Assembly: GCA_964652825.1 (NCBI GenBank)
Contig: CAZZCU010000002.1
Span: 163,933 to 227,932 of the forward strand
DNA: 64,000 nucleotides
Reading direction: 5' to 3'
Source: CAZZCU01 sp964652825
Lineage (GTDB): Bacteria; Bdellovibrionota_B; Oligoflexia; Oligoflexales; CAZZCU01
Made by a program: the position numbers and the translations under genes
Shown: one piece after another, positions 7,427 to 16,794 of the stretch
Layout of the letters: every line of letters starts with the position of its first letter
Position numbering within the stretch: the first letter of the stretch is position 1
The notes under the pieces: model-generated
Seen by the model: only the letters and a program-made list of their open reading frames with translations
Databases searched by the model: none
What the model was told of the DNA's origin: nothing

Positions 7427-8716
7427 TTACTTGCGTTTCTCAATCGGAGTGTAATCAACTTTGTTGTTGCCGGTGTAGATTTGCCGCGGCCGACCAATGC
7501 GTTGCTCATTCGACTCGATCATTTCGTTCCACTGCGCGATCCAGCCCGGCAAGCGACCCAGGGCAAACATCACCGTGAACATATTCGTCGGAATACCGAT
7601 AGCGCGATAGATCAAACCAGAATAGAAATCGACGTTTGGATAAAGCTTGCGCTCAACGAAATACGGATCTTTAAGCGCGACTTCTTCAAGACGCTTGGCA
7701 ATATCAAGCAACTCATCATTTTGTCCCATCTTCGACAAAACTTTATCCGCGGCACGCTTAATGATCTGCGCGCGTGGATCGTAGTTTTTGTAAACGCGAT
7801 GACCAAAACCCATCAGACGGAAGTTGCTGTTCTTGTCTTTCGCCAACGCTACGGCTTTGGCGACATCACCACCGTTCTTTTTGATCTCCTCCAGCATCTC
7901 GATTACTTCCTGATTGGCGCCGCCATGCTTTGGTCCCCAAAGCGCGCAAATTCCTGCGGCGATCGCCGCAAATAAGTTGGCATCGCTGGAGCCCACCAGA
8001 CGCACCGTCGAGGTCGAGCAGTTTTGTTCATGATCCGCATGCAAAATCAGCAGCATGTTCAAAACTTTGACGAGATCCTCGTCAACTTCATACGGCTCTG
8101 AGGGCACAGCGAACATCATGTACAGGAAGTTCGCCACGTAATTGAGATGATTCTGCGGATAAATCACCGGCTGGCCGATGGATTTTTTATAGGAGTAGGC
8201 GGCAATGGTGCGCACCTTCGACAAAACCCGTGGGATCAAATTCGCACGATGATCTTTGTCCCATGGATTCAAATAATCCGGATAATAGCTCGACAGCGAA
8301 CACACCATGGAAGACAGGATTGCCATTGGATGCGCTGTCGATGGCAAGCCGTCGTAAAAATGCAACATATCTTCATGAATCAAGGAATGCCGCGTCAACA
8401 GGTGACGAAAAGTCGTCAGTTCTTCCGACGTCGGCAACTTGCCGTAAATCAGCAAATAAGAGGTTTCAACAAAGGTTGATTTTTCGGCGAGTTGTTCGAT
8501 CGGAATACCGCGATAGCGCAAGATACCCGCTTCACCATCAATGAAGGTGATTGCGCTTTTGCACGATCCGGAATTACCATAGCCGGGATCGAGCGTGATG
8601 TATCCGGATTCAGCGCGCAGCTTCTGGATATCGATGGCTTTCTCACCTTCGCTACCCATAAGAATAGGCAACTTGTAGGTCTTGCCTTCCACTTTGAGTT
8701 CTGCAAAATCAGCCAT
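7427..8716 (-). CDS. gltA: Citrate synthase (type II)
   Basis: Condenses acetyl-CoA and oxaloacetate at the entry of the TCA cycle. Seen are the small N-terminal beta domain (ELKVEGKTYKLPIL), the DPGYGNSGSCKSAITFIDGE region, the His-containing NCSTSTVRLVGSS and LHADHEQN motifs, GPKHGGANQEV, the GFGHRVYKNYDPRA catalytic region and the Asp-bearing VDFYSGLIYRAIGIP. The ATG at 8716 (MADFAEL) is preceded by a G-run ribosome site; the codon at 8746 upstream is a track extension only. At 429 residues the length matches hexameric bacterial enzymes. Confidence 0.96.
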   Translation of the reverse strand: MADFAELKVEGKTYKLPILMGSEGEKAIDIQKLRAESGYITLDPGYGNSGSCKSAITFIDGEAGILRYRGIPIEQLAEKSTFVETSYLLIYGKLPTSEELTTFRHLLTRHSLIHEDMLHFYDGLPSTAHPMAILSSMVCSLSSYYPDYLNPWDKDHRANLIPRVLSKVRTIAAYSYKKSIGQPVIYPQNHLNYVANFLYMMFAVPSEPYEVDEDLVKVLNMLLILHADHEQNCSTSTVRLVGSSDANLFAAIAAGICALWGPKHGGANQEVIEMLEEIKKNGGDVAKAVALAKDKNSNFRLMGFGHRVYKNYDPRAQIIKRAADKVLSKMGQNDELLDIAKRLEEVALKDPYFVERKLYPNVDFYSGLIYRAIGIPTNMFTVMFALGRLPGWIAQWNEMIESNEQRIGRPRQIYTGNNKVDYTPIEKRK

Positions 8717-8760
8717 GTAATAACCCCCCGCAACCTGCGAAACCAAAAGATTTATTACAC

Positions 8761-8787
8761 TTTATACAAATCATGCCTTTTAAGCAA
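8761..8787 (-). promoter_or_regulatory. Possible gltA promoter
   Basis: On the minus strand TTGCTT (8782-8787), a 15-base spacer and TATAAA (8761-8766) lie about 45 bases before the gltA start. The spacer is short, so this is tentative. Confidence 0.4.
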
Positions 8788-8859
8788 ACCAGCAGCTTCA
8801 GATTTTTTTTAGCTTTCAGATGAGGTAGGTTGGGTGCCTTCACGGAGGATTTATCCACA

Positions 8860-11604
8860 ATGGCTGCTAAACGCCTATTCATTATCGATGCCATGGCCAT
8901 GGCGTTTCGCAACTATCACGCTTTTGGCGCCCGCCCGCTCACAACCTCAAGCGGCATGCCGGTTTCAGCGATTTTTGGCAGCAGTCAATTCATGCTGAGT
9001 CTGATTGATAAGGAAAAACCGGACTATCTGGTGGTCGCCACTGACTCGCGCGAACCCACTTTTCGCCACGAGCTTTATGAAAAGTATAAGGCTAACCGCA
9101 CCGAGATGCCCGAAGATCTCGCTGTGCAAATACCCTATTTATTCCGCTTGTTCTCGGCCTTTGGTTGCAAACTTTTGAAGCAACCAGGCATGGAAGCCGA
9201 CGATCTTATCGGCAGTCTGGTGCGCCAAATGTCCGGACCCGATCTGAAATGCTATATCGTTTCGGGCGACAAAGATTTCATGCAGTTGGTGGATGACAAT
9301 ATACTGTTATACGCACCCAAAAAGGGCGAAGACGCCAAGATTATCGATGCCGCCGGCGTGCACGAAAAATTCGGCTGTACGCCAGCGCAGGTTATCGATG
9401 TTCTCGCTCTGATCGGCGATTCATCTGACAATGTTCCGGGCGTACCCGGCATCGGCGAAAAATCCGCCGCCACCTTGATCGCTAAGTATCACACCCTCGA
9501 AAACATCTACGAGCATCTTGACGACATTGCCAATGCTCGACAGCGCGAGAGCTTGCGCGCCAATCGCGAGCAGGCTTTTTTGTCGCGACAACTGGTCACC
9601 ATCAATACCGAAATACCGCTGGAGTTCGGTCTTGCTGATCTTGCCTGCACCACTCACAGCACGCAGCAACGACAACAATTACTCGCCTTCTTTCAGGAAC
9701 TGGAATTTCGCGCTCTCACCAACAAAATCGCCAACCTCCTGGCCAACAACACCGAGGCGACGGCCGCGACATCAGAAGCAGCAACTTACGTGACCAATAT
9801 TAATTACCGATTGGTGCGGGATGCCGAGAGTTTCGCAACTCTGCTGGCGGAATTGAACGCCGCTCCAGTTTTCGCCTTTGATACCGAAACCACCGGCTTG
9901 GATAAAATCAACAGCCGACCGATCGGCATCAGCTTTGCGACCAAAACCGATCACGCCTGGTACGTGCCGCTGGTCGAGCAACATGGTCAAACTATGAGTC
10001 CAGCCACCATCTTTGGGGCATTGACACCGGTGTTTGCTGATTCCACGAAATTAAAAATCGCACACAATCTGAAGTTCGATCTGCAGATGCTGCTAAATAT
10101 CGGCGTTGGCATTGCCTGGCCGATTGCTGACACCATGATCGCCAGCTATGTTGTTGACGCCAGCACGCGCGAACACGGTCTGGATGCCCTGTCGCTCAAG
10201 GTATTCAACCACAAAAAAATCCCCACCCGCGATCTGATCGGCAAAAAAGGCGACATTCCCATGCTCGAAGCGCCGATTGACTTGCTGACCCAATACGCCT
10301 GCGAAGACGCCGATTTTACTTTGCGATTGTGGGATCATTTTCAACCGGCACTCAAAGAGTTAGGTCTCGAAAAATTGTTTTACGACATCGAAATGCCACT
10401 GGTGCCCATCCTCGCCGAAATGGAGCAACTCGGTATCTATGTCGACACCCAAATTCTCGCGGAAATCTCGCTACTACTGCAGCAGCGCATAACGATACTC
10501 ACCGCGGAAATTTATGAAATCGCTGGTGAGGAGTTTAATATCAACTCCCCCAAGCAGCTCGGCCCTATTATGTTCGAGAAGTTGCGCATTCATGATCAGC
10601 TGGGCATTACTCGCATCAAAAAAACCAAATCCGGCTATTCCACCGATGTCTCGGTGCTGGAGAAACTCGCGGCCCACCCGCTGGCCAAAGCGCTTCTTGA
10701 TTTTCGGACTGTTACCAAACTTAAAGGCACCTATGTGGATGCCTTGCCGTTGCTGATTAATCCAACCACCAAACGTCTGCACACCAATTTTCATCAGACC
10801 GGAACCACCACCGGTCGTTTAAGTTCCAACGATCCCAATTTACAAAATATTCCCATACGCTCGGAAATGGGCCGTGAAATCCGCAAGGCATTCCGCGCCG
10901 AGACTACCGATTCGGTCATTATCTCGGCCGACTACTCCCAGGTCGAATTGCGCCTGCTCGCGCACATTGCCGGCGAAGCCGCTCTGGTCGAGGCATTTAA
11001 GCGGGGCGAAGATATTCACACCGCTACCGCCGCACGTATCTTCGGCGTGGATGCCGGAGCTGTCAGCGGTGAGTTGCGCTCGCGGGCCAAAGCCATCAAC
11101 TTTGGCATCATCTATGGCATGGGTCCGATGCGTCTGGCTCGCGAGACCGGCGTGAGCATGGCCGAAGCCAAGAGTTTCATCGAAAAATACTTCGCGAGTT
11201 ATCCCAAAATCGAAGCTTATATTGAGACCGCTATCCAAAGTGCGCGCGAACGCGGCTACACGATGACGATCACCGGGCGCCGGCGACCTTTACCCGAACT
11301 CAACTCCAAAGATCAGATGGTGCTGGCGAATGCCGAGAACATCGCCGTCAACTCGCCGGTGCAGGGCAGTGCCGCCGATCTGATCAAAATCGCCATGATC
11401 AAAATCAACAACAAATTGGCGGCGAGCCAATTACATGCCAAGATGTTGTTACAGGTTCATGACGAGCTGGTCTTTGAATGCCCGCGCCACGAGGCGAATG
11501 ATGTTACCGGCTTGATCAAGGAAGCCATGGAGAGCGCCATGGCTTTGAACGTACCTTTGGTTGTGGAAGTCGGTATTGGCGATAATTGGTTAGAGGCGCA
11601 CTGA
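8860..11604 (+). CDS. polA: DNA polymerase I with proofreading
   Basis: Repair and Okazaki-fragment polymerase of 914 residues. The 5'-3' nuclease covers about 1-290 (FIIDAMAMAFRNYHAF, EADDLIGSL, SGDKDFMQL, GDSSDNVPGVPGIGEK). The 3'-5' exonuclease is intact, with FDTETTGLD near 340, HNLKFDLQML and YACEDADFT. The polymerase shows motif A DYSQVELRLLAHIA near 690, motif B RSRAKAINFGIIYGMG and motif C QVHDELVFE near 866. The ATG at 8860 follows GGAGG at 8844-8848; an upstream in-frame TTG lacks support. It is divergent from gltA and its stop abuts tatC. Confidence 0.96.
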   Translation: MAAKRLFIIDAMAMAFRNYHAFGARPLTTSSGMPVSAIFGSSQFMLSLIDKEKPDYLVVATDSREPTFRHELYEKYKANRTEMPEDLAVQIPYLFRLFSAFGCKLLKQPGMEADDLIGSLVRQMSGPDLKCYIVSGDKDFMQLVDDNILLYAPKKGEDAKIIDAAGVHEKFGCTPAQVIDVLALIGDSSDNVPGVPGIGEKSAATLIAKYHTLENIYEHLDDIANARQRESLRANREQAFLSRQLVTINTEIPLEFGLADLACTTHSTQQRQQLLAFFQELEFRALTNKIANLLANNTEATAATSEAATYVTNINYRLVRDAESFATLLAELNAAPVFAFDTETTGLDKINSRPIGISFATKTDHAWYVPLVEQHGQTMSPATIFGALTPVFADSTKLKIAHNLKFDLQMLLNIGVGIAWPIADTMIASYVVDASTREHGLDALSLKVFNHKKIPTRDLIGKKGDIPMLEAPIDLLTQYACEDADFTLRLWDHFQPALKELGLEKLFYDIEMPLVPILAEMEQLGIYVDTQILAEISLLLQQRITILTAEIYEIAGEEFNINSPKQLGPIMFEKLRIHDQLGITRIKKTKSGYSTDVSVLEKLAAHPLAKALLDFRTVTKLKGTYVDALPLLINPTTKRLHTNFHQTGTTTGRLSSNDPNLQNIPIRSEMGREIRKAFRAETTDSVIISADYSQVELRLLAHIAGEAALVEAFKRGEDIHTATAARIFGVDAGAVSGELRSRAKAINFGIIYGMGPMRLARETGVSMAEAKSFIEKYFASYPKIEAYIETAIQSARERGYTMTITGRRRPLPELNSKDQMVLANAENIAVNSPVQGSAADLIKIAMIKINNKLAASQLHAKMLLQVHDELVFECPRHEANDVTGLIKEAMESAMALNVPLVVEVGIGDNWLEAH

Positions 11605-11605
11605 C

Positions 11606-12406
11606 GTGCATGATGCAATGAGCAATAAGACCGAAGAAAAATCATCCGCGGAAGAAAAGTTAATCAGTGACGGCAAAGTCATGTCGTTATGGGAACACCT
11701 CGATGAGTTGCGACGCAGGCTTTTTAAGTCAGCGCTGATCATCACCGTGCTTTTTTTCGCAGCCTTTGCTTACGCCAATCCGATTCTGAATTTTCTCAAG
11801 CAACCACTGCTCAACGCGTTGCCGCCAAATGTCAACGCCTTGCATTTTACCGGACCTATGGATGTATTCATGGCTAACATTAAGGTCGCTTTTTTAACCT
11901 CGATACTTTTTGGTTGCCCGGTGTGGATTTTTCAAATCTGGAAATTTGTCGAGCCGGCGCTTTATCCCAGCGAACGACGCTACGTTATGCCATTTGCCAC
12001 AGCTTCCATTCTGCTGTTTTTCGCCGGCGTGGCTTTTTGTTATTGGGTGATGGTGCCGATCGCACTCGAATTTTTTATCGGCATGGGCATGGAAGTCGGA
12101 GTGCCCATCATCACCATCGGCGATTACCTGTCAATGCTGAGCGCTTTGTTGATCGGTTTTGGAGCGGTCTTTGAAACACCGGTTATTCTCTTACTACTAG
12201 GCACTCTTGGTATCATTGATGCCGACATGTTATCGACGCATCGCAACGTCGTCATCGTCGTGATCCTGATTATCGCGGCGGTTCTGACACCACCTGATGT
12301 CATCTCCCAGATCATCATGGCGATACCAATGTATATTATGTACGAAGCCTCAATCGTCATTATGCGTTGGCAACAAAGAAGCGCAAATAAATCAAAAAAG
12401 GCTTAG
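11606..12406 (+). CDS. tatC: Sec-independent translocase subunit TatC
   Basis: Multi-spanning receptor of the twin-arginine export pathway, which moves folded proteins across the inner membrane. The family motif MSLWEHLDELRRRL is at the N-terminus, followed by the periplasmic loop and FVEPALYPSERRYV; six membrane segments can be drawn, including FATASILLFFAGVAFCYWVM and VVIVVILIIAAVLTPPD. The start may be the GTG at 11606, with GAGGC nine bases before it, or the ATG at 11618. The gene follows the polA stop by one base. No tatA or tatB lies nearby, so the rest of the translocase must be elsewhere. Confidence 0.93.
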   Translation: MHDAMSNKTEEKSSAEEKLISDGKVMSLWEHLDELRRRLFKSALIITVLFFAAFAYANPILNFLKQPLLNALPPNVNALHFTGPMDVFMANIKVAFLTSILFGCPVWIFQIWKFVEPALYPSERRYVMPFATASILLFFAGVAFCYWVMVPIALEFFIGMGMEVGVPIITIGDYLSMLSALLIGFGAVFETPVILLLLGTLGIIDADMLSTHRNVVIVVILIIAAVLTPPDVISQIIMAIPMYIMYEASIVIMRWQQRSANKSKKA

Positions 12407-12409
12407 CTG

Positions 12410-13162
12410 ATGCGCTGGTTGTTGCGAACAAGCATGCTCCTGTTCTTGTTGATTGGACTTGCACACCCGAATGCCGTCGCTGAAGAGGTAAGCACCACTG
12501 ATAACAAGACGATGATTCGCAGTCGGGTATGGAGTTTCTCCTTAACCGGCAAACGCCATTCCTGGAAATCCAATCAGAATAATGAATTACTGGGCAACGT
12601 CGCTGAAGTTCAGATCGCCAACGGCTATCTCGATCGCAGCTGGTATGTCATGGCTTCCATAGATATTATTCTCGGACCCTACGCCCCCTCGCGTGGGCGG
12701 CAGGCGAATCTTGATTATTACGGCACCGGCTTTACCGCCTGGTGGGGCTTCAGCACTCAGGTCGGCGATCTGCGTTCCAAAGACGACGGTTATGGATTTG
12801 CTCTGGGCTTGAATTATGCCGATATCGTCGGCAGGAACAATAGCGTCGGTGAGAAGCAACTCGGCAATCGCACCGAGAAGATCACATCCTATCAAACACG
12901 TGTCGCGAGCATCTCGCTGATGCCAGCGATTTTCTTTTGCTGGCTCAACGAAGGACGACCTGTCGGCAACAAACCGGAACTGCTGTCGACACGCATCGAA
13001 GGCTACATCCTACTCGCCGGCCTGGCCTTACCGATCGATGCGCGCTATCAATCCAGATACGAATACACCGATAGCGGCGGCAACCATTTTACCGGCCGCG
13101 AAAAAGGCCGTTTCAAAGGCTACAGCGTCTTCGTCTCTCTGCAAACTTTGCTGGGTATTTAA
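12410..13162 (+). CDS. Secreted protein of unknown function, barrel-like
   Basis: Protein of 250 residues with a signal peptide (LLFLLIGLAHPNAVAEE, cleavage after VAE or AVA). The mature chain has repeated beta-strand-like stretches rich in Tyr, Trp and Gly (FTAWWGFSTQVG, GYGFALGLNYADIVG, YQSRYEYTD), consistent with a periplasmic beta protein or a small outer-membrane barrel. A hydrophobic piece (ILLAGLALPIDARY) occurs near 200. It begins three bases after tatC and is likely co-translated, but nothing shows that it is a Tat substrate: there is no RRxFLK motif. I do not recognise the family. Confidence 0.6.
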   Translation: MRWLLRTSMLLFLLIGLAHPNAVAEEVSTTDNKTMIRSRVWSFSLTGKRHSWKSNQNNELLGNVAEVQIANGYLDRSWYVMASIDIILGPYAPSRGRQANLDYYGTGFTAWWGFSTQVGDLRSKDDGYGFALGLNYADIVGRNNSVGEKQLGNRTEKITSYQTRVASISLMPAIFFCWLNEGRPVGNKPELLSTRIEGYILLAGLALPIDARYQSRYEYTDSGGNHFTGREKGRFKGYSVFVSLQTLLGI

Positions 13163-13289
13163 GGAACAAATAAAGGGACACACGACTGAAGGGACAAATA
13201 AAGGGACACACGACTGAACCCGATCTCTTGTTTAAGATCGGGTTCAGTCGTGTGTCCCTTTATTTGTTCCCACCGCGTACAGCGGTGGG
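13163..13289. repeat. Long inverted repeat with a partial third copy, REP-like
   Basis: A 36-base arm (13191-13226) and its inverted copy (13235-13270) differ by one base around an 8-base loop. A direct partial copy of the outer 28 bases precedes them at 13163-13190. A second perfect hairpin (8-base arms 13269-13276 and 13282-13289) follows directly. The block sits between two convergent genes and may act as a two-way transcription stop. The unit resembles REP/palindromic units mobilised by REP-associated transposases, but no such transposase gene is in the window. Confidence 0.85.
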
Positions 13290-13299
13290 GAGCAGTTTC

Positions 13300-15423
13300 T
13301 TATTGATTCGCAATGACCGCGATATCGTCGATGTAGACACCGTCGTAGTTGACGGTGGAATCTGTCTTGAGACGGAAGCGAATCTGCAAGTCGGTGTCGT
13401 TACCAGCAAGTACCGGAGCCAGATCGATGAGATCATTTTTCCAGGCAATACTGCCAGTATATTCTTTTAATTTAATCCAGGTTTCAGACTCTCCGACTTT
13501 TGCTTCGACGTAGAGGATGTCATAACCACGTTCCAAATCCACTTTGACATTCAACGACAAAGCCGGGCTGGCTTCCGCGGCAAGAGTGATGGCCGGCAGA
13601 ATCAGTGAGTCATTGGCGTTTTCTTTAGTGTTGCCACCAGGGCTATCCGAGAAGGCATTGCCGTTAGCTCCAGCTACTGCCTCGACGCCCCAGGTGCCTT
13701 CAGCGATAACGTCATCGAGAGTTTCAGCGGGATTAGCGGCAAGTACACGTACCGGTATAACCGCGATTTCCTGGCTGCCCGAAATTGCGCCGATATTACC
13801 GACATTGTCATAAGCACGCACCGCGGCATGGCCTGCGTAGTTCAGCGGCAGACCAGCAATGACTGCCGTCCAGGTGTTGGTCTCGGCATCAAACGTCCTG
13901 CTAACAACAGCGCGGGTCGCGGCCTGCCAAGCATCTTCGCTAACAATCGGTTCATTGGCATAGCGAACTTCATAACTCGAAGCCACGCCTTCCTCGCCAT
14001 CATCGCCTGCCGCTGTCCATACCAGCGACACCGAGCTGCGCGATACAGCTTCGGCAGCAGCAATATGCACTGCGTTCGGTGCAATCGTATCCTGTTCAAC
14101 AGCGTTGGCAACATTCAGGCGACCACCACTTAAAACACGCGTTTGCGTCGCCGCGACAATGTCAGCGCCGAACATGAGGCGCATTTTGATTTTGTCAGCG
14201 GTGATGTCTGGGATCGCCGCTTTAATCAAAGCCGCAGCACCGGCAACATGCGGTGTTGCCATTGATGTTCCACTCAAAACTTTGAAGGTATCGCGTGTGG
14301 ACGTTGATAAAATATCCACACCAGGTGCAGCAAGATCAACGCTGGTCGCACCATAACAGGAGAAGCTCGCTAGATTGTCATTGCGATCCGACGCGGCAAC
14401 TGACACGACAATGTCGTGCTCGTAAGAAGACGGAAAATGCGGGTTAACATCGTTATTGCTACCACTGTTACCCGCGGCAGCAATAAACAAGATACCTTTA
14501 GCTTCTGCTTCGGCAATAGCATCCGCCATAACCTGTGAGTAACCACCGCCGCCCCAGCTATTGCTGGTCATCGTCACGCCCAAGGTATTGGCGTATTCGA
14601 TCGCGCGTACCGCTCCGTCAAGTGTACCACTGCCGGCTGCGCTCAAAAATTTGAGGCCGACAAGGGAAACCTCCCAGTTGACGCCAACCACACCGACACC
14701 ATCATTGCCAGCAGCGCCGATCGTGCCCGCGCAGTGCGTGCCGTGATAAGACGAGTTATCATCCATAGGATCGTTATCGTCATTAACGAAGTCCCAACCG
14801 CGCCAGTCATCGATAAAGCCATTGCCATCGTCGTCGATACCGTTGGTGCGTTTATCCTGACCATTTTCATCAAGACCGACTTCGCCCGGATTGTTCCAAT
14901 AGTTGGGAGCAATATCAGGGTGCAGATAGTTAATACCGGTATCGATAACGGCAACCACGACGTCACGTGAACCAGTCGTCACATCCCACGCCTGAACAGC
15001 TTTGATATCGGCGCCGACCGAGCCATTGCTTTGGCCGGTATTATGTAAGCCATAGAGTTCCGAAAAACGCGGATCATTCGGAATCACATCCATGCGTAAA
15101 ATCGTGTTAGCTTCGATGGCGGCGACTGCCGGATCATCAGCCAGGTCGAGCAACAATGCCTGAAAATCCGTGGCGGCCAGACCGTTAAACTCAACCACGT
15201 AAGCACCGCTGGTACGGAACTGATGCTTGATCAAACCACCCAGCGACTGAACGCGGCTGGTTAAAGACGTAGCCAGCATATTATGGCTAGGTACAATGAT
15301 GGCTTGATTGGGGACGTGCTCGACATTGAAGTTTTTTAGCTTGCTGGCAACCGCAGCCTGCGCTGTCGAAGCTAACCCCATGATAATACAAGACAATAGG
15401 ACACACACGTAGACTAGGCGCAT
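13300..15423 (-). CDS. Secreted subtilisin-like (S8) serine protease
   Basis: Exported endopeptidase of 707 residues. A signal peptide is followed by an I9-type propeptide-like region (about 25-115). The catalytic domain has Asp in VVAVIDTGINYLHPD near 161, His in HGTHCAGTIG near 226, the oxyanion Asn in AAAGNSGSN and Ser in GTSMATPHVAG near 385. An Asp-rich insert (NGIDDDGNGFIDDW) resembles a Ca2+-binding loop. The C-terminus has a fibronectin-like stretch and a jelly-roll MAM-like domain ending YIDDIAVI. The ATG at 15423 with GAGGG upstream is preferred to 15468. It is not Tat-type. Role is probably nutrient scavenging or surface processing. Confidence 0.93.
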   Translation of the reverse strand: MRLVYVCVLLSCIIMGLASTAQAAVASKLKNFNVEHVPNQAIIVPSHNMLATSLTSRVQSLGGLIKHQFRTSGAYVVEFNGLAATDFQALLLDLADDPAVAAIEANTILRMDVIPNDPRFSELYGLHNTGQSNGSVGADIKAVQAWDVTTGSRDVVVAVIDTGINYLHPDIAPNYWNNPGEVGLDENGQDKRTNGIDDDGNGFIDDWRGWDFVNDDNDPMDDNSSYHGTHCAGTIGAAGNDGVGVVGVNWEVSLVGLKFLSAAGSGTLDGAVRAIEYANTLGVTMTSNSWGGGGYSQVMADAIAEAEAKGILFIAAAGNSGSNNDVNPHFPSSYEHDIVVSVAASDRNDNLASFSCYGATSVDLAAPGVDILSTSTRDTFKVLSGTSMATPHVAGAAALIKAAIPDITADKIKMRLMFGADIVAATQTRVLSGGRLNVANAVEQDTIAPNAVHIAAAEAVSRSSVSLVWTAAGDDGEEGVASSYEVRYANEPIVSEDAWQAATRAVVSRTFDAETNTWTAVIAGLPLNYAGHAAVRAYDNVGNIGAISGSQEIAVIPVRVLAANPAETLDDVIAEGTWGVEAVAGANGNAFSDSPGGNTKENANDSLILPAITLAAEASPALSLNVKVDLERGYDILYVEAKVGESETWIKLKEYTGSIAWKNDLIDLAPVLAGNDTDLQIRFRLKTDSTVNYDGVYIDDIAVIANQ

Positions 15424-15494
15424 AATACCCTCATCTTCCTTGCCTGTTTGCCAGGCCGCATTTTTCAATCGCTGAAATGGATCTAATTAGTGTA

Positions 15495-15524
15495 ATTATA
15501 CTGCCGCTAAAAAGCCGCTGTCCA
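15495..15524 (-). promoter_or_regulatory. Promoter of the protease gene, overlapping a possible opposite one
   Basis: Minus strand: TGGACA (15519-15524), 18-base spacer, TATAAT (15495-15500). On the plus strand TATACT at 15497-15502 could serve trhO, with only a weak -35 (TGAAAT at 15473-15478). The two -10 boxes share four bases. Confidence 0.55.
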
Positions 15525-15556
15525 TAGGGGTAGGAAAAATTTGCCCAGGAGGCTTG

Positions 15557-16330
15557 GTGCCCAACGGTTTAGTCATAAATTTCTATAAGTTTATCGAGCT
15601 TGTCGACCTAGTCGCGGAACGTGAGCGCCTGGAAAACTATTGTCGTGACCTGGGTCTACTCGGCACGATTCTCCTGGCGAGCGAAGGTATCAATGGCAGC
15701 ATTTTCGGTAGTCCTGAACAAATCCAATTATTGGAAACGTGGTTAACCGGCGATCAGCGCTATCATGATCTGGTTTTCAAAACCAGCGAAGCGCCCGGAG
15801 CGCCGTTTCGTAAATTGAGTATTAAGATCAAGCCATCGATTCTGGCTTTCAACGCACCGGTGGATGTATCAGTAGCTGAGATTGTGAACGGTCCGCGAGT
15901 GTCGCCCGAGGACTTTCGCGACGCCGTACTAAATCCCAAAGATGACGTGGTGATTGTCGATACGCGTAATAAATACGAGATTGATTACGGGACTTTTCGC
16001 GGCGCCAAACATCTGGGTATTCGCAGTTTCAAGAATTTTGCGACTGAGTTCACCCGCGAATTCGGTAATCACAAAGATAAAACTTACCTGATGTACTGTA
16101 CCGGTGGCATTCGCTGCGAGAAGGCCGTTGCCGCTCTACAAAAACTGGGTTTCAAAGGCGCAAAACAACTTGACGGCGGCATCATCAGCTATTTCAAGGA
16201 ATATGGCGGCGACGGCTATGACGGCGACTGCTTTGTTTTTGATGATCGCTGGGCAATCAATCCGGATTTAAACGCCGCTGCGGTTGCTCCGCATCCGGAG
16301 CAACTACCACGCACGTACGATCCGACTTAG
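15557..16330 (+). CDS. trhO: tRNA uridine(34) hydroxylase TrhO (rhodanese family)
   Basis: Oxygen-dependent enzyme that makes 5-hydroxyuridine at tRNA position 34. The N-terminal acylphosphatase-like domain shows FYKFIELVD, LGTILLASEGINGS and KTSEAPGAPFRKLSIKIK. The rhodanese domain holds the active-site loop MYCTGGIRCEKA and the LDGGIISYFKEYGG end. The start is taken as GTG at 15557 after AGGAGG at 15547-15552; a TTG directly before it is too close. At 257 residues it lacks the extra C-terminal Cys-rich tail found in many longer homologues. It converges on hpf. Confidence 0.9.
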   Translation: MPNGLVINFYKFIELVDLVAERERLENYCRDLGLLGTILLASEGINGSIFGSPEQIQLLETWLTGDQRYHDLVFKTSEAPGAPFRKLSIKIKPSILAFNAPVDVSVAEIVNGPRVSPEDFRDAVLNPKDDVVIVDTRNKYEIDYGTFRGAKHLGIRSFKNFATEFTREFGNHKDKTYLMYCTGGIRCEKAVAALQKLGFKGAKQLDGGIISYFKEYGGDGYDGDCFVFDDRWAINPDLNAAAVAPHPEQLPRTYDPT

Positions 16331-16337
16331 TATCCTG

Positions 16338-16754
16338 CTAATTTTTAGTGCGTTTTTTCTTTTCCAGGCGAATGATATCCGATGCATCGATAGCATCGGC
16401 GGCGACGCCGGGATTCGCGCCGTCACCAACTTCGGCGAGCGTTGCGAACGACGCGTGACCTTTATGATCTTTGAGTTTTTCTTTATGTTTTTTCAGTTGG
16501 GCCGCCAATTTATCGACCATTCTGTCAACACTGGCGTACATATCGTCGGACGTATGCTCAACCTGCACGTGAAAACCATCACCGCCATTAACGGCGCAAT
16601 GCGCATGATGATTATGCCTGTCGACCGAGAACGTCACCTGGGCAGTGATCGGCTTGGTAACGAACTTGCTGATGCGCTCAAAGACTTTTGATTCCGCGTA
16701 TTCACGCAATGCCGGCGATGTTTCCATGTGTTTGAAAGCAAAGTTGATCTGCAT
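16338..16754 (-). CDS. hpf: Ribosome hibernation promoting factor (HPF/RaiA family)
   Basis: Binds the small-subunit decoding region and silences ribosomes in stationary phase. The S30AE fold is clear: INFAFKHMETSPALREYAE, PITAQVTFSVDRHNHHA, VQVEHTSDDMYASVDRMVDKL and KKHKEKLKDHK. A 35-residue Ala/Gly/Asp-rich tail follows but not the dimerisation domain of long HPF, so it is a short type with an extension. A very strong ribosome site (GGAGGAGG, 16760-16767) lies five bases before the ATG. The leader and promoter region is shared with recD2. Confidence 0.9.
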   Translation of the reverse strand: MQINFAFKHMETSPALREYAESKVFERISKFVTKPITAQVTFSVDRHNHHAHCAVNGGDGFHVQVEHTSDDMYASVDRMVDKLAAQLKKHKEKLKDHKGHASFATLAEVGDGANPGVAADAIDASDIIRLEKKKRTKN

Positions 16755-16770
16755 AAATTCCTCCTCCGAT

Positions 16771-16789
16771 GACTGCTCTATCGGCAGTC
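16771..16789 (-). promoter_or_regulatory. Hairpin in the hpf leader next to the ribosome site
   Basis: GACTGC and GCAGTC (16771-16776, 16784-16789) form a perfect six-pair stem with a seven-base loop, ending four bases upstream of the GGAGGAGG site. It could modulate hpf translation. Confidence 0.45.
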
Positions 16790-16794
16790 AGCCC

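Noticed and set aside
7004..7975. Open frame of 323 codons on the plus strand opposite gltA
   Set aside because: It lies antisense to gltA and the EVE gene, whose proteins are conserved. Its translation is Arg/His-rich with no recognisable domain.
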